From positions 1-13,108 of the forward strand of contig CAKUND010000047.1 in assembly GCA_934668295.1 (NCBI GenBank): 13,108 nucleotides of DNA. The letters are read 5' to 3'. Both the position numbers and the translations under genes were made by a program. This stretch comes from an uncultured Oscillospiraceae bacterium (GTDB taxonomy: Bacteria; Bacillota; Clostridia; Oscillospirales; Oscillospiraceae). Positions 8,274-13,108 of the stretch are shown here, piece by piece. Below the pieces are notes generated by a model. That model was not told where the DNA came from. It was given only the letters and a program-made list of their open reading frames with translations, and did no database searches. Positions within the stretch are counted from its first letter, which is position 1. The number at the start of each line of letters is the position of its first letter.

Positions 8274-8594
8274 TTGTGCAGGTTCCCCTTTGATTTTTTT
8301 CGCCGGCTGTGCTATGAGTTTGCTGTCATGACCTTCCGCGTGTATCTGTGCATGCTGCCGCTGGCGACGGTCAACAAGGCCGCGTTTATCTTCATGCAGG
8401 CCATGGGCAGGCCGGTCGAATCGGCAAGGCTGTCGTTTTTCCGCGAGGTTCTGCTGGCCGTGCCGCTCGTGATGCTGCTGCCGAAGGCGTTCGGGCTGAT
8501 GGGCGTTCTGTATTCCATGCCCGCGGCGGATATCCTTACATTTTTCGCCTCCTGCTTCGTCCTCCTGCGCACCGACCGGCAGCTGCGAAAATAA
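8274..8594 (+). pseudogene. C-terminal remnant of a MATE-family efflux transporter
   Basis: The frame from about 8328 to 8594 encodes a typical last section of a MATE transporter: TFRVYLCMLPLATVNKAAF, IFMQAMGRPVESARLSFFRE, LLPKAFGLMGVLYSMPAADI and a hydrophobic end. The PLATVNKAAFIFMQAMGR segment corresponds to the conserved 'FQ.xG' region near the family's end. Roughly 350 residues that should precede it are missing. The sequence before it (8274-8327) is A/T-rich without MATE similarity, and the only upstream start is a TTG at 8274 with no RBS. It is not a copy of the intact MATE gene at 11035; its closing region differs strongly. It could conceivably be expressed as a short membrane peptide from the ATG at 8328, but a deletion remnant is more likely. 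Confidence 0.8.
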
Positions 8595-8597
8595 CGC

Positions 8598-8625
8598 TTG
8601 CATTTTTGTGATCCCGTGTTATACT
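8598..8625 (+). promoter_or_regulatory. Predicted promoter of the AbrB-ABC operon
   Basis: TTGCAT (8598-8603) and TATACT (8620-8625) are 16 bp apart. The -35 box begins just after the MATE remnant's stop codon. The start would lie near 8632, inside the 36 bp palindrome, leaving a leader of about 45 bases. Confidence 0.75.
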
Positions 8626-8653
8626 GGGTATGAAATTTCATACTCAGTATAAC
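8618..8653. promoter_or_regulatory. 36 bp near-perfect palindromic operator over the operon start site
   Basis: Left arm GTTATACTGGGTATGAAA (8618-8635) and right arm TTTCATACTCAGTATAAC (8636-8653) are reverse complements at 17 of 18 positions, with no spacer. Each arm contains its own smaller dyad, ATAC-3-GTAT, giving four half-sites: ATAC 8621-8624, GTAT 8628-8631, ATAC 8640-8643 and GTAT 8647-8650. The symmetry covers the -10 box and the predicted start. A transcript starting near 8632 would contain mainly the right arm, so an RNA hairpin is unlikely and a DNA operator is more likely. The obvious candidate ligand is the AbrB-type protein encoded just downstream. Confidence 0.8.
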
Positions 8654-8676
8654 TTTTATAAAAAGGAGAGATCTTC

Positions 8677-8916
8677 ATGGCGATGCAGTTCCCGAAGGGG
8701 AAATTCATCAGTCTGGTCAAGGTCGGCGAGAAGGGACAGATCGTCATTCCAAAGGGCGCGCGCGAGCTGTTCGGCATTCAGCCGGGTGACCAGCTTTTGC
8801 TCATGGCCGACAAAAAGCGCGGCATTGCGCTGGTCGGCATGGACGATCTGCACGTGCCGGATTCGCTGTTCCGGCTGGCAAAGGAGGCGGACGACGATGG
8901 AAATTCTGAGGCTTGA
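8677..8916 (+). CDS. AbrB/MazE/SpoVT-domain transcriptional regulator
   Basis: A 79-residue protein with an AbrB-type swapped-hairpin DNA-binding domain at about 12-55. The core is KVGEKGQIVIPKGARELFGI followed by QPGD at 35-38, then strands QLLLMADKKRGIALV. The short C-terminal region (56-79) is acidic and probably helical (LFRLAKEADDD). Such proteins bind DNA as dimers or tetramers and usually act as repressors. Similar small AbrB proteins are commonly encoded directly before an ABC ATPase in clostridia. The ATG at 8677 follows AAGGAGAG at 8663-8670; an in-frame ATG two codons later is a possible alternative. It overlaps the ABC ATPase gene by 20 bp. Autoregulation through the palindrome at 8618-8653 is inferred. 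Confidence 0.9.
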   Translation: MAMQFPKGKFISLVKVGEKGQIVIPKGARELFGIQPGDQLLLMADKKRGIALVGMDDLHVPDSLFRLAKEADDDGNSEA

Positions 8917-9748
8917 CGGCCTTTGCAAACAGTATCCGGCCTTCCGGCTGGACAACGTCTCGTTCTCCATGGAGGCCGGGACGATCATGGGCCTCATCGG
9001 CCGCAACGGCGCGGGCAAGACCACAACGCTCAAGTCCATGCTCCATCTTGTGCACCCGGACGCCGGGAAGATCACGATCTGTGGGCTGGACATGGACACG
9101 GACGAGCGCGCCATCCGCTCGCGCATCGGCTTCGTCTCCGGCGGCGCGTCGTATTACCAGCGCAAGCGCCTGCGGGAGCTGACGGACGTGACAAAGGACT
9201 TCTATCCCGGCTGGGACGGCGAACGCTACGCGCGGCTCGTCCGGCAGTTTTCGCTGGATGAGAGCAAACGCGTGTGCGAGCTGTCTGAGGGCATGAAGGT
9301 CAAATACCAGCTGGCCGCTGCCATGTCGCACAGGGCGGAGCTGCTGATCCTCGACGAGCCGACGTCCGGCCTCGACCCTGTCTCGCGCGACGAGCTGCTG
9401 GACACATTCCTGACGCTCTGCGAGCAGGAGGGCGTGTCGATCCTTTTCTCCACGCACATCACGTCCGATCTTGATGCCTGCGCCGACACGATCACCTACA
9501 TTCAAAACGGCCGCGTCGCCGTCAGCGAAAAAAAGCAGGCTCTGACCGGCACGTATCTGTCCGTACAGGGCCCGGATGCCGCCTGCGGCGCGGCGCTTCG
9601 CGCGAAGCTCATCGGCGCGCGCAGCCACAGAGGCGAGCTGGACGCGCTCATCCGCACGGAGGACGCAGGACTTGCTGCCGGACTTGCGGTCAGCCCCGCA
9701 AATCTGGAGCAGATCATGGTACATCTGGAACGGGAGGCGGAAGCATGA
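8897..9748 (+). CDS. ABC transporter ATP-binding protein (ABC-2 exporter type)
   Basis: The 283-residue nucleotide-binding subunit is expected to power the permease encoded next. Walker A is GRNGAGKTT at 35-43, the signature is the variant ELSEGMKVKYQLA at 128-140, Walker B is LLILDEPTSGLD at 149-160, and the H-loop is STHITSDLD with His187. The Q-loop position reads GFVSGGASYY without an obvious Gln, a departure I also associate with this AbrB-linked subfamily. Residues after about 215 form a poorly conserved C-terminal extension. The ATG at 8897 was chosen because AAGGAGG at 8881-8887 lies 9 bases upstream and MEILRLDGL begins the domain. A longer in-frame extension back to 8630 is a shadow of the AbrB gene. 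The substrate cannot be told. Confidence 0.94.
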   Translation: MEILRLDGLCKQYPAFRLDNVSFSMEAGTIMGLIGRNGAGKTTTLKSMLHLVHPDAGKITICGLDMDTDERAIRSRIGFVSGGASYYQRKRLRELTDVTKDFYPGWDGERYARLVRQFSLDESKRVCELSEGMKVKYQLAAAMSHRAELLILDEPTSGLDPVSRDELLDTFLTLCEQEGVSILFSTHITSDLDACADTITYIQNGRVAVSEKKQALTGTYLSVQGPDAACGAALRAKLIGARSHRGELDALIRTEDAGLAAGLAVSPANLEQIMVHLEREAEA

Positions 9749-10392
9749 AGCTGCTGATCAAAAAGGAATGGAAGCTGACCGTCACGCCGGTGCCGCTGCT
9801 GTTTTTGCTGCTCAGCGCACTGGTGCTCGTGCCGAGCTATCCGTATTACATCACGTTTTTCTACAATGCCCTCGGCATTTTCCTCATGCTGCAGGCCGCG
9901 CGGGAGAACCGCGACGTGTATTACATGGCGCTGCTGCCGCTCACGAAGCGCGACCTTGTCCGGGCGCGGTTTTCGACCATCGTGACGCTCCAGCTGCTGC
10001 AGGCGCTCATCTGCGTTCCGTTCATGCTCATCCGCAGGGGCTACGCGCAGATCAACAACCCCGTCGGCATTGAGGCGAATCTGGCTTTCCTGGGCTTCGG
10101 CTTCGTGCTGATGGGCCTGTTTGATCTGGTATTTCTGCCGATGCACTATAAAAACGGCTACGATCTCGGAAAGCCGTTCGTCGTCTCATGCGTTGTGCAG
10201 TTTTTTGCCATCGTGCTGCTGGAGACGCTCGACCATATCGTCCCGTATATGAAAACCGTCTGCGAAAGCTACGCGCCCGCCGATCTTGTCCGGCAGCTGC
10301 CCGTCCTGCTCGGCGGCATGGCCGTCTACGCACTCGAGGTCTGGCTTGCCTACCGGAAATCGGCAGAGCGGTTTGAGAAGGTCGATCTGTAA
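9745..10392 (+). CDS. ABC-2 type transporter permease
   Basis: A 215-residue integral membrane protein with about six hydrophobic segments, near residues 15-30, 33-52, 76-96, 111-133, 143-162 and 183-203. The cytoplasmic loop ENRDVYYMALLPLTKRDLVRARF at 54-76 (family pattern 'LP.tk.d.v.aR') is typical of ABC-2 permeases of this size, which pair with a separate ATPase to form a homodimeric exporter. Its ATG overlaps the ATPase stop as ATGA, and GGGAGG at 9732-9737 lies 7 bases before, so the two are translationally coupled. The substrate is unknown; related pairs handle peptides, antibiotics or cell-envelope stress, which here is only suggestion. Confidence 0.88.
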   Translation: MKLLIKKEWKLTVTPVPLLFLLLSALVLVPSYPYYITFFYNALGIFLMLQAARENRDVYYMALLPLTKRDLVRARFSTIVTLQLLQALICVPFMLIRRGYAQINNPVGIEANLAFLGFGFVLMGLFDLVFLPMHYKNGYDLGKPFVVSCVVQFFAIVLLETLDHIVPYMKTVCESYAPADLVRQLPVLLGGMAVYALEVWLAYRKSAERFEKVDL

Positions 10393-10442
10393 AGGCCGTT
10401 CACCCGCGACCGCCGCAGTATCCCGCAGACTCCTCTGAAAAG

Positions 10443-10471
10443 GGCCGATCCCCCTGATAGGGGGATCGGCC
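10443..10471. terminator. Hairpin between convergent ABC operon and rrf2 gene
   Basis: A perfect 12 bp stem pairs GGCCGATCCCCC (10443-10454) with GGGGGATCGGCC (10460-10471) around a TGATA loop. On the minus strand the sequence after the stem is CTTTTCAGAGG, a short U-tract suited to ending the Rrf2-type gene. On the plus strand the next T-run (GAGCTTTTGC) is about 15 bases away. It probably serves both converging transcripts, better for the minus strand. Bases 10393-10504 hold nothing else I recognise. Confidence 0.75.
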
Positions 10472-10504
10472 GAACGGCCAAAGAGCTTTTGCTTGATGCG
10501 GCGG

Positions 10505-10909
10505 TCATCCCATTCTGGACAGATCCTCGAGTGTGTAGCTGCCGAGATACGCAGCGATCGTCCGGTCGAGCCCCTGCCACAGGGGGAGCGTCCGGCAGTT
10601 TTTTGCGTTTTCGCACTGCTGCCCGCTCTCCAGACACGTGACCGGGGCCAGCGTCCCCTCGGTCAGAGACAGAATTTCAAACGCGGTATAGTCCTTCGCG
10701 GGCTTTGACAGACGGTAACCGCCGCCCTTGCCGCGCACGGCGTCGAGCAGATGGGCCTTGCTCAGCACAGCCAGAATGCTTTCGAGATATTTTTCCGAGA
10801 TCCCCTGCCGCGCGGCGATCGTCTGCAGGGGAATATAGCCCTCGTCCGCATGCTCGGCCAGATCGACCATCACGCGCAGCGCGTAGCGGCCCTTGCTGGA
10901 AATCATCAT
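10505..10909 (-). CDS. Rrf2-family regulator, IscR-like with three cysteines
   Basis: A 134-residue winged-helix regulator. The N-terminal MMISSKGRYALRVMVDLAEH and the recognition helix region ISEKYLESILAVLSKAHLLDAVRG are typical of Rrf2 proteins, followed by the wing GKGGGYRLSKPAKDYTAFEI (61-80). In the C-terminal half, Cys92, Cys99 and Cys105 lie in TCLESGQQC and AKNC. This nearly matches the spacing of the three [2Fe-2S] ligands of IscR (Cys92, 98, 104 in E. coli), so a redox or iron-sulfur sensor is likely. It is not next to isc/suf genes here, so IscR itself is not claimed. The first of two ATG codons (10909) has AAGGAGG 8 bases upstream. The gene is divergent from the MATE-yfbR operon. 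Confidence 0.92.
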   Translation of the reverse strand: MMISSKGRYALRVMVDLAEHADEGYIPLQTIAARQGISEKYLESILAVLSKAHLLDAVRGKGGGYRLSKPAKDYTAFEILSLTEGTLAPVTCLESGQQCENAKNCRTLPLWQGLDRTIAAYLGSYTLEDLSRMG

Positions 10910-10920
10910 TTTGGATCCCT

Positions 10921-10952
10921 CCTTTTAACCTACTATACTACAGGGTAAAAGG
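10921..10952. promoter_or_regulatory. Dyad overlapping the rrf2 promoter (candidate operator)
   Basis: CCTTTTAACCT (10921-10931) and AGGGTAAAAGG (10942-10952) are reverse complements at 10 of 11 positions, separated by 10 bp. The dyad covers the -10 box (10932-10937), much of the spacer and the edge of the RBS of the Rrf2-type gene. This is the expected place for an autorepression site. Binding by the Rrf2 protein is inferred from position only. Confidence 0.6.
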
Positions 10953-10960
10953 TTTATCAA
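10932..10960 (-). promoter_or_regulatory. Predicted promoter of the Rrf2-type gene
   Basis: On the minus strand TTGATA (10955-10960) and TATAGT (10932-10937) are spaced by 17 bp. Transcription would begin near 10925, giving a very short leader of about 16 bases that is mostly RBS. Confidence 0.8.
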
Positions 10961-10974
10961 GTCGGAACCTGCAA

Positions 10975-11003
10975 TTTACAAGCAATTCTTTTTGTGATAT
11001 AGT
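10975..11003 (+). promoter_or_regulatory. Predicted promoter of the MATE-yfbR operon
   Basis: TTTACA (10975-10980) and TATAGT (10998-11003) are 17 bp apart. The start would be near 11010, about 25 bases before the ATG. It is back-to-back with the Rrf2 promoter, the two -35 boxes being 14 bp apart, so a regulator bound at 10921-10952 could affect both. Confidence 0.75.
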
Positions 11004-11034
11004 ATCTGAAGTATGAATTTGGAGAGAACACAGC

Positions 11035-12372
11035 ATGACGAAGGATCTGACCCGGGGAACGCCCTGGAAGCTGATTTTACAATTTGCGCTGCCGATCATG
11101 GCGGGAAATCTGCTGCAGCAGCTTTATAATACCGCCGATACCATCATTGTCGGCAATTTCAACGGCCAGCAGGCGCTTTCCGCTGTCGGGGCCTGCGCGT
11201 CGCTGACGGTTTTGTTTACGGCGCTTGCCATCGGCTTTTCCATCGGCGCGGGCGTTCTTATTTCGCAGTATTTCGGCGCCTCGCGCGAGCGGGAGCTGCG
11301 GCAGTATGCCGCGACGGCCATTGTGCTGATGCTGGCGATGGGCCTTTTCATGTCGATCATCGGCGTCGTGAGCGCGAAATTTCTGCTGGAACGCGCGCTG
11401 GGCACGCCGGAGGCGCTTCTGCCGCTGACGCTTCTGTATTTCCGCATCTACGCGGCGGGACTGGTGTTCCAGTTTGGATATAACATCGCGGCTGCCCTTC
11501 TGCGAGCGCTGGGCGACAGCAAGGCGACGCTGTATTTCCTGCTTGTCTCGTCGGTTCTGAACGTCGTGCTCGACCTTGCGTTCGTTGCGGGGCTCGGGAT
11601 GGGCGTGGCGGGCGCAGCCATTGCCACCGTCCTTTCGCAGATCGCCTCCTGCGTCATCGGCTTTGCGTATATGCACCGGAAATACGCGCTTCTGCGCTTC
11701 TCGCTCCGCGAGCTGCGGCTGGACGCGAAAACGGCGGGGCGCATTCTGCAGGTCGGCGCGCCGATGGCCATCCAGCAGTCGATCGTCTCCTGCGGCTTTT
11801 TGTTCCTGCAGCGGCTGGTCAATCTCTACGGCGAGAGCATGATCGCGTCCTATACCGTCGCGAACCGCATGGAAAACATTCTGATGATCCCGATTATCGG
11901 GATTCAGAACACCATGGCGACCTTCGCGGGCCAGAATATGGGCGCGCAGCGTCCGGACCGCGTGTCCAAGGGGCTGGGGCAGGGCGTGCTTGTCTCGCTT
12001 TCCATGACGCTTGTGCTCTGCCTGTGCCAGATCTTCGGCATCCCGCTTATCATCCGCGCGTTCCAGCTGGACGAAGCTGCGGCGGCCATCTGCCGCCTGC
12101 ACCTGTTCAGTTCTGCCGTCGCGATCCCCATTTTTGCGGTCTATTTTCCCGCCAACGGCATGTGCCAGGGCGTGGGCGAGGGCTTTCACGCCACGTTCTT
12201 TGCGCTGCTGGCGCTGGGCCTGCGCGTGATCTTTGCCTATGCCCTGCACAATACGGCCCTGTTCGGCTATACCGCCATCTGGTGGAGCCAGGCGATGGCG
12301 TGGACGGTGACGCTCCTCGTCTGCTACACGCATGTGCTCCGCGGCAAGTGGAAGAACAAATCTCTGATCTGA
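11035..12372 (+). CDS. MATE family multidrug/toxin efflux transporter
   Basis: A 445-residue cation-coupled multidrug exporter of usual MATE length, with about 12 hydrophobic segments. Family features include the N-terminal GTPWKLILQFALPIMAGNLL, QQLYNTADTIIVGNF and the A.SAVGACASL stretch. The helix carrying NIAAALLRALGDSKATLYF and the second-half pseudo-repeat GAPMAIQQSIVSCGFLFLQ with the GQNMGAQRPDRV loop are also present. These fit the NorM/MepA/YeeO-like branch of MATE proteins. GGAG at 11021-11024 precedes the ATG. It shares a transcript with the deoxynucleotidase gene 16 bp downstream and is divergent from an Rrf2-type regulator. The substrate cannot be predicted. Confidence 0.93.
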   Translation: MTKDLTRGTPWKLILQFALPIMAGNLLQQLYNTADTIIVGNFNGQQALSAVGACASLTVLFTALAIGFSIGAGVLISQYFGASRERELRQYAATAIVLMLAMGLFMSIIGVVSAKFLLERALGTPEALLPLTLLYFRIYAAGLVFQFGYNIAAALLRALGDSKATLYFLLVSSVLNVVLDLAFVAGLGMGVAGAAIATVLSQIASCVIGFAYMHRKYALLRFSLRELRLDAKTAGRILQVGAPMAIQQSIVSCGFLFLQRLVNLYGESMIASYTVANRMENILMIPIIGIQNTMATFAGQNMGAQRPDRVSKGLGQGVLVSLSMTLVLCLCQIFGIPLIIRAFQLDEAAAAICRLHLFSSAVAIPIFAVYFPANGMCQGVGEGFHATFFALLALGLRVIFAYALHNTALFGYTAIWWSQAMAWTVTLLVCYTHVLRGKWKNKSLI

Positions 12373-12388
12373 TTTTGGAGGAACCAAT

Positions 12389-12964
12389 ATGCAGCACCGC
12401 TTTTTTGCGCTCATTTCGCGCATGCGCTACATCGGCCGCTGGGGCCTCATGCGCAACACGTTTGAAGAAAATATTCAGGAGCACAGTCATATGGTCGCCG
12501 TACTGGCGCACGGACTGGCTGTGATCCAGCGGGACATCCTCGGGCAGCCCGCCGACCCCGACCGCTGCGCGTCCGCCGCGCTGTTTCACGACGCGTCGGA
12601 AATTCTGACGGGCGATCTGCCCACGCCGATCAAGTATTATAACCCCGAGATCAAGAAGGCCTATAAACAGCTCGAGGCTGTCAGCTGCGAAAAGCTGCTG
12701 GCGCTGCTGCCGCCGGAGGTGCAGGAGAGCTACCGCCCGCTGCTGTTTGAATCCGACCCGGACATCGCCCGCATCGTCAAGGCGGCGGACAAGCTTTCGG
12801 CGTATATCAAATGCGTCGAGGAGCTGAAGGCCGGCAACTCAGAATTTGCGGCGGCGGAGAAGCAGACGCGGCAGGCGCTCGTCGACATGCAGCTGCCGTG
12901 CCTCGATTATTTTCTAGCGCATTTCCTGGACAGCTTCCGCCTCACGCTCGACGAGCTGGAGTGA
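12389..12964 (+). CDS. yfbR: HD-domain 5'-deoxynucleotidase (YfbR family)
   Basis: This enzyme removes phosphate from 2'-deoxyribonucleoside 5'-monophosphates, with a divalent metal held by an HD domain. The 191-residue protein is close to E. coli YfbR (about 199) along its whole length, including HFFA-like HRFFALISRM, RWGLMRN, EN..EHS, FHDASEILTGDLPTPIKYYN, KAADKLSAYIKC.EEL.AGN.EF and DYF...F..SF.L.LDE. Metal and catalytic residues are His32, His67, Asp68, Asp76 and Asp134. Arg17-Trp18 match the pair known to select deoxy substrates in YfbR. GGAGG at 12377-12381 lies 7 bases before the ATG. It is the second gene of the MATE operon. Confidence 0.94.
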   Translation: MQHRFFALISRMRYIGRWGLMRNTFEENIQEHSHMVAVLAHGLAVIQRDILGQPADPDRCASAALFHDASEILTGDLPTPIKYYNPEIKKAYKQLEAVSCEKLLALLPPEVQESYRPLLFESDPDIARIVKAADKLSAYIKCVEELKAGNSEFAAAEKQTRQALVDMQLPCLDYFLAHFLDSFRLTLDELE

Positions 12965-12981
12965 ATTTGACGGATCTGTCA

Positions 12982-13008
12982 ATTTTCGCGTTCGGAATTG
13001 CCGAAAAT
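12982..13008 (+). terminator. Weak hairpin after yfbR (possible terminator)
   Basis: ATTTTCG (12982-12988) and CGAAAAT (13002-13008) form a 7 bp stem over 13 bases, with an alternative inner stem TTCGG/CCGAA (12991-12995 and 13001-13005). A second small hairpin TTGAC/GTCAA (12967-12971 and 12978-12982) is followed by TTTT. Neither is a strong terminator, though both lie where the MATE-yfbR transcript should end. Confidence 0.35.
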
Positions 13009-13024
13009 CGCACAAAACTCACAG

Positions 13025-13053
13025 TTGTTTTTTTGCGGACACGCCGCTATAAT
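13025..13053 (+). promoter_or_regulatory. Predicted promoter of the gene at the right edge
   Basis: TTGTTT (13025-13030) and a consensus TATAAT (13048-13053) are 17 bp apart. The start near 13060 would give a leader of about 29 bases before the ATG at 13089. Confidence 0.7.
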
Positions 13054-13088
13054 GTCCTCCAGTGAGTTTACGAAAGGAAGTGCGCGCC

Positions 13089-13108
13089 ATGACGATCTTC
13101 AAAACGCC
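13089..13108 (+). CDS. Start of an unidentified gene (truncated by window edge)
   Basis: ATG at 13089 follows AAAGGAAG (13073-13080) with an 8-base spacer and a good promoter at 13025-13053. Only MTIFKT is visible, far too little to identify the product. Promoter, RBS and start codon are well placed, so a real gene very probably begins here. Confidence 0.6.

Noticed and set aside
8245..8292. Imperfect direct repeat GCAAGTTCCCGTTTA / GCAGGTTCCCCTTTG before the MATE remnant
   Set aside because: It has several mismatches over 15 bases and no terminal inverted repeats or target-site signs, so it is not good evidence of a mobile element.
11001..11022. Partial resemblance of the MATE leader (GTATCTGAAGTATGAATTT) to one arm of the AbrB palindrome
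   Set aside because: The match needs gaps and shares mainly GTATGAA plus -10-like bases. There is no dyad at this site, so shared regulation is not supported.
11077..12423. Minus-strand open frame of 448 codons opposite the MATE gene
   Set aside because: Composition is dominated by Arg, Gln, His, Asp and Ala with no motif; it is the complement of membrane-protein codons.

Overview
The window is a 13.1 kb stretch of GC-rich bacterial chromosome. It carries clear sigma-70-type promoters, strong GGAGG ribosome-binding sites and Firmicute-type gene content: a SpoIIIJ/YidC-Jag pair, an AbrB/SpoVT-domain regulator and an IscR-like Rrf2 regulator. The left end is the conserved rpmH-rnpA-yidD-yidC-jag cluster that usually lies next to dnaA and oriC. 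High GC combined with these families suggests a clostridial lineage such as Oscillospirales (Oscillospiraceae-like gut bacteria). That placement is inference and was not tested by phylogeny.

Layout: (1) 1-3193, plus strand: end of rpmH, rnpA, yidD, yidC and khpB/jag, closed by a strong terminator at 3209-3246. The usual followers mnmE, mnmG and rsmG are absent; a convergent pyrG comes next. (2) 3253-6824, minus strand: pyrG and a membrane-anchored L,D-transpeptidase. The 329 bp between them hold the pyrG promoter, a short palindrome, the transpeptidase terminator and an apparently gene-less plus-strand promoter plus terminator. (3) 6995-8187: the 23S rRNA methyltransferase gene rlmA and, convergent to it, a DUF2500-like membrane protein. 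(4) 8274-8594: the C-terminal remnant of a MATE transporter gene. (5) 8598-10392: an operon of an AbrB-type regulator, an ABC ATPase and an ABC-2 permease, with a 36 bp near-perfect palindrome lying on its promoter. (6) 10505-12964: an Rrf2/IscR-like regulator divergent from an intact MATE transporter followed by a YfbR-type 5'-deoxynucleotidase; a second dyad covers the regulator's promoter. (7) 12965-13108: a promoter, an RBS and the first codons of an unidentified gene.

Functional groups: ribosome and RNA maturation plus membrane insertion (L34, RNase P protein, YidD, YidC, KhpB, RlmA), nucleotide supply and housekeeping (PyrG, YfbR), cell wall (L,D-transpeptidase), and two small regulated transport modules. 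Most of the window is ordinary housekeeping and transport sequence, and I see no clearly new multi-gene system. The parts that known gene families explain least are the orphan promoter-terminator unit at 5008-5086, the palindromic operator of the AbrB/ABC operon, and the Rrf2 dyad beside a MATE-nucleotidase pair.
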